NCBI GenBank assembly: GCA_032622095.1
Contig: CP136063.1
Span: 185,175,956-185,239,955 of the forward strand
DNA length: 64,000 bases
Origin: Siphonodentalium dalli
Taxonomy: Eukaryota; Mollusca; Scaphopoda; Gadilida; Siphonodentaliidae
Reading direction: 5' to 3'
In this document: piece after piece, positions 22,523 to 33,563 of the stretch
Layout: the number at the start of each line of letters is the position of its first letter
Position numbering within the stretch: the stretch's first letter is position 1
The notes under the pieces: generated by a model
The model's input: only the letters and a program-made list of their open reading frames with translations
Databases searched by the model: none
What the model was told of the DNA's origin: nothing
Translations under genes and position numbers: made by a program

Positions 22523-23513
22523 TGAATTATACATTCCTATTGTTCACTATGTTATTATTTTCATTATTAGTTTGTACAGCGTGTCGATATTTTGCATGGA
22601 CACCTGTAAGCTGCGACATTCTGCATCATACAGATGGTAGTTATACTAATTCACTCCGTGTGATGTACGATGTAGCACTTCCATTTGACTATGCATAATA
22701 TAAAATTTATTGCACGCCGCAGACATGACAATGTTCTCATGTTCTGTTGGCTACACATGTATAGCGATATAAATTATATTGATTATATTATACAATTATA
22801 TAAGCTTATATATATGTATGCTGTTGATGGTGCTCATTCAAACTGTGTCATTTCGCAGGGAGATGATATAACTCAACTCTGCGCAGAACAAGCCCGCAAA
22901 CTGGTCAGACAAAACCAACACCCACCCACCCCACTAGATTTAATAAGTAACTGTTAATTAGTATATATAGAATTATCCAGCGACATAATCAATAATTTAA
23001 AATTTACCATTACACCGCTGAAACTGAAGGTCATTCTGATACAAGTTGCATGTTATATACCAACTCAGTAATTTGTGGCGGCATGTTCAGGTGATGATCT
23101 CAATAAGCGAACATTTTGGATGTTTGTTGAGATCATTTTCCGAACATTCCCAGTGTAAACCAAACTTCAGCAGTCCACAGTTCAGGTCAGTGATACTGAT
23201 AGTAATATTTATTTTCCGTTACAAACATCGACAATCTTCGTTATTAGACTACCTGTTTACTTTCCACACAATCAGCGATATTCCGCTTACAAGTGCTTCT
23301 GTTTTCATTAGGTTAGATAAACAAAACGTACCTGACATCTTCGTACACTAAGATAAAACGATTAACCCATGACGGGTGAAATATTTCCCCATTGCACCGG
23401 AGACATGTATATAATATGTATATACCCTATCATAATATTTATATTATCTTCTGTAAATACTCTTTGTAATTCTCTATATATTCATATGAATTCGAGAATA
23501 AATCATCATCATC
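22523..23513 (+). other. LINE-1 3' UTR and ATC-repeat tail
   Basis: This non-coding stretch follows ORF2. Its end, CTTTGTAATTCTC followed by GAGAATAAATCATCATCATC (23493-23512), has the AATAAA plus short microsatellite form typical of CR1/L2 LINE 3' ends. The UTR is unusually long, so a smaller insertion may be embedded. Confidence 0.6.
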
Positions 23514-23634
23514 CACCCCACCAATTCTAAATAATTTCAATAATGATTTCAAGTAGCTGTTTTAAATGTGATACATGTACCTCATTGTGCATTGTTAGCA
23601 TTTTCACAATTTGCATTCAAATGATGTGAGCGTC

Positions 23635-24621
23635 TTAATAGAACTTTGTCGGATTTTCCTCTTGAGTTGTATCTCGTAAGTAATTTTGCACAGCTTTAAA
23701 TATATGTTCATTTTCTAATTGTTTTAAGTTCGGGTCCCCAAATATTAATGTCTTAACTGAATGTGTATTAAAGCGCAGAAGATTATTACGAAGTGTAATT
23801 CTTTCTTCGAATTGTAGGTGGCATACAAAAAAATAGTGGAAAGCATTTTCAACAGAATGTCCACACCTACATGTAGCAGAAATTGCTATATAATTTTGAA
23901 GTTTATCAGCTTGTAGATTACTACATTCACACCTCAGTTTACAATGCAGGATGTTTAATAGCCGTTTACCATATGAAAAATATGTTGGTGGTTTTAATGG
24001 CTTAGTTACTAGTGCTTTCTTGAACCTATCGAGTGGAATGTTTCTTTCTTTTTTTTCATCCAATTTGTTCCAATCCATAACGCATGTGGGGAAGAAAGTT
24101 TTATCTGTTCTTTTGCTATTTGAAATGGGACGATTTAAATTTGATGCATTTCTCAGTTCGTAATCACATTTATCCTTAACCTTTGACGGAAGAAGCTGAG
24201 TTAAGTAGGCGGGGGCTTTGCCGTTTGCAATATTGTAAAATATACTCATTCGTTTAACATACCGCCTACTTTCCAGCTTCTCCCATCCGAGTTCAAAGAG
24301 CAACCTATCATGGGGGACCGATTTTGTACAACCTGTAACTAAACGCGCAGCTTCGATCTGTATATCATCTAGTCTTTTTAATAGATAGTCAGGTGCTCCA
24401 AACCATACACAACTAGCATACTCCATTAATGGACGGACGTGAGATAAATATAATATTTCGAGAGTCTGACGGTTAAGAAGATATTTCAGTTTTCTCATTT
24501 GGGAAAGTCTTGCATTTGGCTTTAGTACATATATTTTCGATATAAATATTCCATGATAAATCTTCTGAGATGACAATACCCAGGTGTGTGTGACTGTGCG
24601 TATAATCAAGGGTAACTCCAT
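23635..24621 (-). pseudogene. LINE-2 RT thumb and C-terminal zinc motif
   Basis: This frame starts in the thumb (RRQTLEILYLSHVRPLMEYAS-type text, then RLDDIQIEAARLVTGCTKS). It continues through TFFPTCVMDWNKLDE, a CR1/Jockey C-terminal signature, and ends with the CRCGHSVENAFHYFFVC zinc motif and a stop at 23635-23637, probably the natural end. The first ~50 codons overlap the RT frame and are shadow sequence. Confidence 0.83.
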
Positions 24622-25744
24622 TGAAAACTATATCTGGTTTTATAATATTTTCTATACTTGTAAACAGCAGTACTTTAGTTTTGGCACTATTAAATTTGAC
24701 TATCCACTTTTCAGCCCATTCATTGATTTTCCGCATGTCATTATTTATCGACGATTCTAAAGTTTGTAGATCAGAGTTTGCATTCATGAGACATGTATCA
24801 TCGGCAAATAGTCTAGCTCGGGATTCTAAATTGTCCGAAATGACATTTATATATATGAGAAACATAAGAGGCCCGATTACGGATCCTTGAGGGACTCCTG
24901 CTGTTATAGGTGCGTATTTGGAAAAACTGGAGTTAATTCGTACGCGTTGTTTGCGATTTTCAAGGTAGTTCACAGACCATTTAAGAATATCTCCTTTAAT
25001 AACATATTTATCGAGCTTATGTATCAGACCACGATGCCACACTTTGTCAAAGGCTTTGGAAATATCACAGAATACTGCACATGTCGTATCACCTTTATCA
25101 AGCGCTTCTACTATATTATGAATAATTTCTATCAGTTGTAGTTCCGTTCCATGACCTGGAATAAAACCAGACTGGTGCGAATATAGCAGATCTCTCGATT
25201 GCAAACGTGTAAACATTTTATTGTGAACGATTCTTTCGAGAACTTTTCCAACACAACTGAGAAGTGAAATGGGTCTGTAATTATTTGGATCTTGTGATTT
25301 TCCTTTTTTAAACAATGGTATGACATCAGCACGTTTCCATGTGTCCGGAAAACAACAGCTCTTAAGCGATTTATTAAAAATTATTTTGAGTGGTTTGCAT
25401 ACTGAGCTGTGGTTTTCCTTTAACATTTTGTTACTGATACCATCCGGACCATTGGCTTTATTTGTGGATAAAGATTTGAGAATAGTTGAAATTTCATCTT
25501 CGGATGTTTCTATCGAGCTTATATTTGATGCTGTTCTATTTGCGAAATTGGATATGTCAGATTCCGAACTGTCTATGGTGCTATTCATTATAAACATTTT
25601 GTTCAACAGTTCAGCCTTTTCTTCATCAGAATTATAAAATGAGTTGTCAAACTCTAGAGTTGGGATTTTACTCTTATTAGAAACATTGTTAAGCAGCTGT
25701 TTCACGACATGCCAGAATTGCTTTGGACCTGTGTTGAGTTTCAA
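24473..25744 (-). pseudogene. LINE-2 reverse transcriptase, catalytic motifs intact
   Basis: This 423-codon frame carries all RT blocks: KANGPDGISNKMLKE, FPDTWKRADVIPLFKKG, NYRPISLLS, QSGFIPGHGT, motif A AVFCDISKAFDKVWH (Asp 227), AGVPQGSVIGPLMFLIYI, and RLFADDTCLM (Asp 315 and 316). The thumb begins with WIVKFNSAKTKVLLF and HLGIVISEDLSW, then a frameshift near 24500 hands over to the C-terminal frame. It would synthesise cDNA by target-primed reverse transcription if the rest of ORF2 were intact. Confidence 0.88.
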
Positions 25745-25745
25745 T

Positions 25746-25972
25746 TTTCATCCAGATTTAACAAATATTTCTCTTTTGCAAATTTTTTCATGTTGTTTAT
25801 CTTATTTCGAATTTATTTATACTTGTCCCAGTGCATTTGTGTATTTGATTTTAAAGCTTTCTTTCTTAAGCGATCTCTTTTTCTTATATTTAATCTAATA
25901 GAGCTATCAAACCATGGTTTATCATTTGTCCTAATTGTAATTGTTTGAAATGGTATATATTTTTTTGCAATA
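25746..25972 (-). pseudogene. LINE-2 endonuclease-RT linker
   Basis: On the minus strand this encodes KPWFDSSIRLNIRKRDRLRK, a strongly conserved linker signature in CR1/Rex1/Jockey elements, then a basic stretch with an in-frame stop. It bridges the endonuclease and the RT frames. Confidence 0.75.
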
Positions 25973-26566
25973 TTAAGGAACATGTCCACATGTGAAAATG
26001 GTTACCATTGTATTTACATTTATGTTTGTGTCTCTTTCAGATAAAACATCTGTCCAATTTATTGCATGGATCTCTGCATTCATATTTAAGTAATCACCTT
26101 TGGTATAATTCCATACCTGACGAATGCATGTCTCTGATTTACGATTGGGTGTAAGTAGTTCTATGGTGGTCGCATAATGGCCCGAGTGGCCCAGATCAAT
26201 AGTGGATGCGTTAACGAATGATAGAATATCACTTAACAAAATTGGTCGACCAAGGTCGAGGATCTTCCAGTCACACGAGTTGGGTTGGCGATAGCGTTCG
26301 TTAGAGCCCATCTACTTTTTTATATCGTGCAATGGTCCTGATTGTTTCAAAAGGTCACAATTTAAGTCACCGACAATAATCAGGGAGGGATTTATCGAAA
26401 GAGCGCTTTCAACAGAGGATTCTAGGTCTTTCCAATATGATTCTATATATTCCTTCTCAGATCGATAAGTCACACATAGCAGATTGTTTTGTTTCGAACC
26501 AATTTCGAACCAGAGTATTTCATCATCAAAGTCGAGGGATATGTTTAAATACGAGACCGTCAGCAA
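25973..26566 (-). pseudogene. LINE-2 AP endonuclease, C-terminal half
   Basis: Two adjoining frames (26312-26566 and 25973-26311) continue the domain. IIVGDLNCDLL is the catalytic GDxN block, and DLGHSGHYATTI stands where SDHxP is expected. Asp is Gly there, so the final catalytic pair is damaged. VWNYTKGDY after it is the usual exit motif. A stop near 26312 separates the pieces. Confidence 0.75.
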
Positions 26567-26987
26567 AGTAAATTGCTAGACCACCTCCTCGTTCGTTTCT
26601 ATCCAATCTAATTGGCCCCTGATAATTAGGAGGCAATATTTTTTCGCTTGGAAAACCAACATTTAAATGGGTTTCTGTAAAACAAACAATATCATATTCA
26701 TCAATATGCTCAGTTAGTTTGGACAATTTGTGTCTTAGACTTCGGACATTATAATGGAAAATTGATAATATCTCCTTCTCACGCGGACCTGGATTTTTAT
26801 GCACGTCATTGCTCAAAATAATCAAAAGCATACTTATTAGAACTGTACGAACAAGTAATTTTTGCATGTGCCCGAATTTAGGTAATTTAATGCTTGAAGT
26901 ATTACCACGCCCAGTTTTGGAAAATTTATCCACATTGCACATACTGGTAGGTAAGTTGAAAAGGCCTATCGCCTGCCTATATTGCAC
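26526..26987 (-). pseudogene. LINE-2 ORF2 N-terminus with 2A-like motif and endonuclease start
   Basis: A hydrophobic stretch (LLVRTVLISMLLIIL) leads into NDVHKNPGP, then SIFHYNVRSLRHKL and CFTETHLNV, the Asn and Glu motifs of an AP endonuclease. Placement of a 2A-like peptide just before the endonuclease is known for several APE-type LINEs. The frame ends near 26526 within the endonuclease, and the next frame overlaps by about 40 bases. Confidence 0.8.
26784..26810 (-). other. 2A-like ribosome-skipping motif (NDVHKNPGP)
   Basis: The nine codons read N-D-V-H-K-N-P-G-P. The 2A consensus is D-(V/I)-E-x-N-P-G-P; here Glu is replaced by His, so skipping efficiency may be reduced. The preceding hydrophobic Leu/Ile-rich segment matches the usual 2A context. 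Confidence 0.75.
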
Positions 26988-27000
26988 TAGATTTGATGAT

Positions 27001-28570
27001 ATGGCGGATTAAACTGGAAATAACTCACGTTGCTGTTTACAGGCAGGCAATGGGGTATTGTGTGCGAAATCATATTCGTGACAGCGTTCGCTACAAGTGT
27101 GTTCGTTGGAAGAGTGTGATGAGTGGTGAGACAAACAATCATAAATTCGAAATACAAACAAAAAACAAGATACATGTATATATAAATAAACATATATAAG
27201 TACATATTTTGCGTGATCATGAAAATGACACGCTTGTTCTCGGGTTGATTAATCACTATAAATTATGAAGCAAGCCGATTATAAAGAATTCAGTATGTTA
27301 TAATTTATTTTGTGTTCGTTAGTCTTAGTGCCAATCGTGGTGGAATATATTGTATTATTACCTTTAGTCCCTCTACGATTTAACTGGCATTTCAATTTCG
27401 ATGAGAATGTCATGTCGCATTATTTTAATTTCACATTATTTTTAAATACTTAATGTTTTTGAACTGGTCACAAAATGTACCCGTTTGGGACATTTGTACA
27501 GGCATACTAATTTGTGTGGTTTTTTTTTGGAGCAAATAGAGTTACCTCCTTCCTCTCGGCAAATAGGGTTTCCACCTTGATCTATTCATTTGGGCCATAA
27601 CACTCAGATATTCGTTTATTATAAATGGTCATCGTTATGAGACTCTTCCCAAGTCATTGCATAGAACTCGCTTCTACGAATCTTCCCAAGGCTGGCGAAT
27701 TGTTAATAAATGCGTTTATGTCTCTTAGATAATTGCCTAATACAATTAAAGTCTCGAGTCTGTCCATTTTCCCATGAAAAATCGTATTCTAGGACCACCG
27801 GGTTCGATATATTTCATTCTTTTCGACATCGTCATTTTTGTCTCTCGAAATCACTCGATTCGGCGTCAATTCATCCCTTGTGAGGCCTTCTAAAATTATG
27901 TCTTCACTTCCCAGTTATGTCCCAGGGTGTGGACTATGAGGAGAGATTTATTGGAAGTCATAAGATATTTTTTATTGCCCGGGAACAATACTTTTGAGTT
28001 GATTCCATCGATCGTCTTATGTTTCCGTTTTCGATGCATCGCGTAAATAACGTACTTGAAGTAAATCGTACCTCTTGTATTGGCATTAAATCAGACGTCC
28101 GTGTTTCGAACGTTCAATGTAATGTGTTGGACATTTTAAGAATATATAAGTATTACACGCAGACACACAAAGTCTCAATTTGTTATGTATGGTCAACTCG
28201 GGACGGGGAATATATTTGTCGGGTTATATGATATGCCTGTACGGGGTTACCTTGAAAAAAAAAAATTAATGGATAGACCAAAGCCATGGGACCAATGCCG
28301 CCAGTGGCGGGCTAATCTGCTAGTATAATATAAAGCAATAAGTACCAAATAAAACAATGAGGACTTGGATTTCAACCAAGAGTCAATATATCTTACATAC
28401 ATTACTGGAAAATTATCACCACGAATTAACCACTGAAATGACATTTAAAAACAAATTTCCTACCTACATACCTACCTGGATTTTTTCAGCCAACTAATCG
28501 GAAACAAATATCTGGTTGTTTTTGGCCTAACACGAATGTGCTTGACGCAATGGTAGTTCCTGTTGACGGT
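27001..28570. other. Unannotated AT-rich DNA
   Basis: The first ~200 bases may be the LINE-2 5' region. No coding motif, clear tandem repeat or RNA gene is visible; all open frames are below 90 codons. Confidence 0.45.
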
Positions 28571-29365
28571 ACACTCTTAAAAATATAGGTACTTCAGAGT
28601 ACCTATGTAGGTACTAAGCTTTGTCCCAGAGGGAGTACCAACTTTTTGGTACTCTGGAGTACCAAAAGTTTAGGTACTCTAGAGTACCAAAATGTTTGGT
28701 ACTCTGGAGTACCAACTTCTTGGTACTCTAGAGTACCAAATTGTTGGTACTCTGGATTACCTAATAATTATTCAAGTTCTACCCGGGCATTGTGCATATA
28801 ATACCCACCCCGCATTTATGTCACCGAAGCCATGACGCTCACGATATGAGGTGCCAAGAAATAGATGCTTTCATGATACGCCCTATATATTATCTGAAGT
28901 ACCAAAATATCAAGACAGGTACTCTGAAGTATTTAGGTACTACGCATAGATCCAGCAATTTGATACTCCAGAGAACAAAACAGCCCTGATACCGGCAAAT
29001 TTAACAATGTGACATGTTAGATTCCAAATTATGCTGTCGCGTTTAAACATCCAATTAAGTACAAAACCACAAAGACTCCCTTGCATAGTGCTAAATGAAA
29101 TAATCCGACAGATCTACGACCGCGAGTCGACGGGCGGCCATTTTTCACTTTAATTTAATCGTTTGCACTAGGCACTCGATATTGACACACCCAACGGTCT
29201 CACCCAATCAGCATGGAGCCAACGATTGGCACTCTGTGGAGTACCAACTCATGTGGTTCTATAACGCTAAACAGGCTCTAAAGGCTTATAGTACCAAACT
29301 GTCTGGTACTATCGCAGCTTTTGGTTCCATGGGGTATCTAAATCAATTGCTTTATTTGAGAGTGT
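28571..29365. mobile_element. Inverted-repeat DNA element with GGTACTC palindromes
   Basis: The ends are inverted: ACACTCTTAAAAATA at 28571-28585 and, reading inward from 29365, ACACTCTCAAATA. The ~795-bp body has no transposase. Its left part holds a palindrome array (28648-28761), and diverged GGTACT/AGTACC words continue at 28895-28975 and 29225-29310. The terminal ACACTCTTAAAAATA resembles ends I recall from miniature DNA elements of fish that carry similar short palindromes; that link is from memory. No target duplication was found. Confidence 0.6.
28648..28761. repeat. Array of five 16-bp palindromes at 24-25-bp spacing
   Basis: GGTACTCTRGAGTACC repeats at 28648, 28673, 28698, 28722 and 28746, with AT-rich 8-9-base spacers. 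The central base alternates: units 2 and 4 (A) are perfect palindromes, units 1 and 3 (G) have one mismatch, and unit 5 also reads ATTACC. Partial copies (GGTACTTCAGAGTACC near 28588) precede the array. Confidence 0.95.
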
Positions 29366-29499
29366 AGTGAGCCGGGTATTATGTCTGATATTACAGTAAA
29401 ATTGGGAGAACATTCAGATATTGGTACCAACATCAAATTGTGTGTTGACGGAAAAAACTGAACAGTTGGTTAAGCGGATACAAAAGTGGGAATGTGAAG

Positions 29500-30290
29500 T
29501 TACGGTCTTGAGGACCACCGCCAATGGTCTTGTAGAATGAATTGTAGACTTCGAGATGAACTGTGCTGTATTGGCTTTTTTTTCGAGAAACAATTGACAG
29601 TCTAGAGATTAATTGAATAAGTTTCTTAACGAAGACAGCGAGACCCCATATTTGTTTGGTTCCATCAAAGATAACGTTGTCAGAAAATTGCCGAAACCCG
29701 CACTATATACGCGTAGCTCAGCCCATTGCTCTTGAAAAGCTGATATCCCAAATAAATGGCGATTGGCGGGTTTTGAGGTTGTGTTTCGTGATAAGATCAT
29801 TAAAATCAAAAATGTGTCTCATCCACTCGCTGGCGGAAGGCTTTCTGAGAGTAATAGATGAATTTAGTTTGACATGTCCATTCAACAAAAACCTTTGCAG
29901 TCAGATCATACCAAGTTGAGAAAACAAGAAAACTACAGAATGATGCTTAAATGGTACCAAGACTTGGACAATCATGTGGCTATTCATAACAACGAGATCT
30001 TGTCTAAAGTTCAACAAGGAAGCATGAAGCAACGCGTAGTTTAGCGCAAAAATAGCTGTGTTGACAAGGAACTCGAGCTGCATAACGATTGGCCTGGAGT
30101 CCTGGACGGATTGAAAAAACAGCAACGCTATTACAAGAATGGGGTTGGTGATCAGAAATACACATATGAAAACCAGGATCGCGGAAAAGTGTGCATGATG
30201 GAGTATGGATCTGCAAACGAGATAAATGGATTAGCAAAATTAGACTTCAAGCTCATCCCCGTTTACTATCATAATAATTTATGAAGAGGG
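29500..30290 (+). pseudogene. Decayed coding sequence upstream of the YqaJ segment
   Basis: No single frame is intact, but protein-like text alternates between frames: a piece at 29760-29830 that reads FRDKIIKIKNVSHPLAGG, then a charged, probably helical stretch (KLRKQENYRMMLKWYQDL) from about 29900 to 30050, and VLDGLKKQQRYYKNG near 30100. The frames join the next segment in order, so I infer one old gene. The product is unknown. Confidence 0.4.
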
Positions 30291-30299
30291 TTGCAACAA

Positions 30300-30816
30300 A
30301 ATAATGAACAATAGTGGCAACTGGCAAGTCGTTATTGTTAGTACTGACGGCTCACTTAGAATATCATAAGTTTCCAATGAAACAATCAATCATACAATTG
30401 GCGTTGAAGTAAAATGTCCTTTCCATGGGTAAACCTATAGCGAATCCATTCACTACAAAATGCCATCATAGTATGTAGCTCAAGACCTGCGTGAAATGCA
30501 TGTACTCAATGTTGACACGCTTCGGTTCGTTAGTTACTCGTAAGCCAGCACGACAGCTCCTCTGGTACATTTCGACGCCAGTCTCTTCCGGAGGATGATG
30601 GCTGCTGCAAGTGACAGCTACTCACGAGGTAGATCAGATTATCCGAAACGATTGCACCCCGAAATTAAAACTCTTCGGAATTACCTCAAATTTGTTTGCG
30701 ACCACACTGTGAAGAAACTTCGTAATATTCCGACTGACAGGGCTATTGAGTGTTACCATGGATGTCCAAAGGTCATCGTGAACATCGCCGGGAACCGTCA
30801 CCTATTTTCACTATGA
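30300..30816 (+). pseudogene. YqaJ-like (PD-(D/E)xK) nuclease remnant
   Basis: In one frame, interrupted by four stops, the text reads VVIVSTDGSLRIS..., then TIGVEVKCPFHG, HYKMPS, YVAQDLREMHVL, RFVSYS and VHFDASL. The order 'DGS - ExK-C-P - HY.xP - YxxQ.xxEM' is that of YqaJ/lambda-exonuclease-like nucleases, with DG and E-x-K as metal-binding residues. Such domains occur in phages, in large DNA viruses of animals and in virus-like or self-replicating elements integrated in invertebrate genomes. The last ~73 codons (30595-30816) are open. The stops (30366, 30430, 30469, 30541) show that it is dead. Assignment is by motif only. Confidence 0.6.
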
Positions 30817-30899
30817 TTATTTCGGACTTGGAGTAGGCGGTTCATAAAACTCAGACAACAGTAGAAGGCTCACACGACGTTTGTCGGGTTTAAAGCGAT

Positions 30900-31520
30900 C
30901 AAAATTGTGGTATTTTTGATTTATGACCGAATACACGATCCGGAGATTCCACATGGTATGCCCATTCCTTACGCCTTGAAATGTTATGCCATGTATGCTG
31001 GACCAAATTCTCGATAAATGTTTTCACAATAATTCCGGTCATCTCATTTGATGGGCAGTGGTGTAGTTTAGCAGTTCGCGATCTGAAATGGAACCCACTC
31101 ACGCTGCACCAGCTCCAAAAAGATGTATACCATGAGCAAAATCAAAACAAATATAAGATTGGATATCGAAAACATTTTCATCCGCAAGCACTTTGCAATC
31201 AAAAATCTTGGACGATTTGGCTGGTGAGGCTGACATAGAATATTGAGTTGACGAGCATATGATGAGTTCGAGTCCAATTATAGTTGGTGGAAAGTTAAAC
31301 GCCAACAGTATATTCTCGCCTTCGAATCACACCATCCTTCTAATTGAGAAGACGTTGAGTAAATCGAATTCCGACGAACTATGTGACGATTTGTGTTCGG
31401 AATATCAAACGTCCAATAACATCTGTGGTAAAATGTGGAGTTCTCTTCCAGGATACATCGTAAGTAGGTTGGATGCTACAGTTATTGCAAAATTACAGTC
31501 GCTAGAAAACTGCTAATAAT
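30900..31520 (+). pseudogene. Continuation of the YqaJ-associated coding remnant
   Basis: Frame-hopping protein-like text includes IPHGMPIPYALKCYAMYAGP near 30950 and VISFDGQWCSLAVRDLKWNPLTLHQLQ (in two parts) near 31035-31120. An open frame of 85 codons follows at 31259-31516, rich in Ser and Leu. These follow the nuclease in order on the same strand. I have no family for them; they may be the C-terminal half of a large virus- or transposon-derived protein. Confidence 0.4.
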
Positions 31521-31599
31521 CGACATTTCAGTCCGGTAGGTTTGAACTCAGTCACGACATTGTTTAACGAGGAACAAGACATTCCCGAGACAAACAAAG

Positions 31600-32290
31600 G
31601 ACGACAGACAACCTCTTCTGGAGAAAGAGGACATCGCTAAAATGCTAGTCTTTGCAGCTTGGTGATGTCAAAAACAAATGGACTGAAATTACCTCAGATG
31701 TCTTTCGCGAAAAGATGTCTTCATTGCAAACAATAAACAAAAGTTATCTAAAGAAAGAGGTACAAAAATGTGTTCGATCAATTACTCCACAGTTGAAAAC
31801 AAATGGCATCAGCTGTCCAATAGCATTACCAAAAACTCAATTCATAGCAAGCCTGAACAAACTCTCAACATCAAGTAAACACGATGGGTATACAAATAAC
31901 AAAAAGAAACCAGGTGTTAAACGTTTGACTAAAATGTATAAATCCTTTGTGTCCGTCCTTCCAAATGTCGTGCTAAATGCAATCTATGCTGAACATTTGT
32001 GCCCAAACAATTATCAGACTAGCATTTCGACCATTTGTTTCGAGACGCGATAGAGACCGAGGCGGGCGTTGTTTTTAGTTCAATTAATTGGTACTCAAAC
32101 CCAGAAAATTGTCCAAAAAGGTTCCAGTTGTTATTTTCTCTCCTCGATCCACATCACTTGTATACAAATGCGAGGGTGAAATGTTGCAGCAACGGGATAT
32201 TAGACCGGAACATACCCAAATAACTGTGGCTATGAACTATTTAATTCCATTTGAGATATCTCAACCCTTTCTGACCGTTTCATAGCAAAC
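31600..32290 (+). pseudogene. Distal part of the YqaJ-associated coding remnant
   Basis: A 133-codon frame (31652-32053) is Lys-rich (DVKNKWTEITSDVFREKM, and later KKKPGVKRLTKMYKSF). It is followed by a short frame with QLLFSLLDPHHLYTNARVKC and CCSNGILDRNIPK (32098-32223), which looks like conserved protein rather than random sequence. The coding signal ends near 32290. No domain is recognised. Confidence 0.4.
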
Positions 32291-33490
32291 ATAACCGCGT
32301 TTTGGGTTTACATAGACTCCGATATTTATACATGCATGCGCATGCTCCACATTTCTTAAATGTCCATCTAGATAATCATGTATATACCTTGTGTACAATG
32401 GTAAACAAACGGAATATACCTTAAATCCGCACCCATTCACCAATTGAAGCGATCACACATTACTCATGTACCGGTATATAATCGTGCTTGTGTTTATCCA
32501 CAAACCGTACACATTGACAGGTTGGGGCGGCAACACACATACTCGTCTTCTCCAATGGGTATATATAGCATCTATAATTTTCGAAACGCCGTTTCTCAGA
32601 TATTTAAAATCACGCTGCTCACCTCTCATGAAAACATAATCGTCCGTATACCAAAAACTACATTTAGTTATCTGGGAACACACGCGTATATGTATTTACG
32701 TATGTCTTTGTGCATGCGTATGTGCACATATAGGTATGTGTGTGTTTATGTAATTATATGTAAGTGTAGTGGTGTGTCTTCCTGTTAGTCGTATGAATAG
32801 ATCGCACTTAAATCTAACCGTTGTCCACATAATTGCAGCGCTAAGACTCTGGCATCTAGCATGAATGATTCAAACTGCCCAGGCACCGTAGTTAAAAATA
32901 GTTAATTATGTATTATATAATAATTATATTATTATAATGCTTATATTTATAATTGTATCCCTTGCTGAGTTTTGTAAATAATTTGTAGCATATGTATATG
33001 ATACGCTCTCTCAATTATGCAGGCAATCCTATTGCATTCTATAATCCACACACCCATCTACTCCTGACTTACCTCGTCGATCCACGTTCCCCCTAAAACC
33101 GTTCACGACATGAATATCTCTATCCCTCACTTAAGAAACATGACTCCTATAGTCATTTCCGCTGCAAATACATTTCCGCTGCAAATACATTTTCGTGACG
33201 AAGAGCTCCGAGCTCAAAACACACCCTAAGATTATCAAACTTAAGATGAACCCCTGTTTGGTCGACACAAAAAAACCCATCGGCCTGCAAAAACCACGAT
33301 TGGTATACATTCTATTGCCACTCACTATTGCTATCTCATACTCTCATTCACTATACTCAACTGCCCATCTGTTCTACTATGTTCTCTTTCTCCTACCTAC
33401 TCACACCTACCTGGCAAACAGACTGGGTTGAAAACAAATTTAAAACACACCACTGATATGTATACATTTATATGTGTTCCCAGAGTATGC
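32291..33490. other. Unannotated AT-rich DNA
   Basis: TATG/TGTG-rich low complexity occurs at 32690-32770 and an AT-only stretch near 32905-32950. ATTTCCGCTGCAAATAC is repeated in tandem at 33157-33190. No gene is seen. Confidence 0.5.
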
Positions 33491-33563
33491 TCTATTAATA
33501 TGTTTGTTACTGTGCACCGAGGATGCCCAAAACAGAACTGCTCTCAGGATTTTGATATGACTT

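Larger units (their letters stand above)
16030..23513 (+). mobile_element. LINE-1: near full-length CR1/L2-group retrotransposon, inactive
   Basis: In order it holds a short putative 5' UTR, ORF1 (zinc knuckle, 72-bp repeats, SGNH esterase), and ORF2 (long N-terminus, AP endonuclease, linker, RT, C-terminal zinc motif). A 3' UTR ends in a short tail, AATAAATCATCATCATC. Esterase-bearing ORF1 plus an APE-type endonuclease is characteristic of CR1/L2-group LINEs. At least six frameshifts or stops and loss of the RT catalytic box show that it is dead. No clear target duplication was found, so the 5' boundary is approximate. Confidence 0.85.
23530..27000 (-). mobile_element. LINE-2: CR1/Rex1-group retrotransposon with 2A-like motif, inactive
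   Basis: The minus strand carries in order an ORF2 N-terminus with a 2A-like sequence, an AP endonuclease in several frames, a linker, an RT with intact FADD, a thumb, and a C-terminal zinc motif. It lies tail to tail with LINE-1, leaving almost no gap. No ORF1 is seen upstream. Frameshifts near 26530, 26312, 25970, 25745 and 24500 make it a dead copy. The 3' end is placed only roughly because no tail repeat is clear. Confidence 0.85.

Noticed and set aside
28648-28761. Palindrome array as a CRISPR
   Set aside because: Spacers are only 8-9 bases, AT-rich and not unique, and no cas genes exist in this eukaryotic context.
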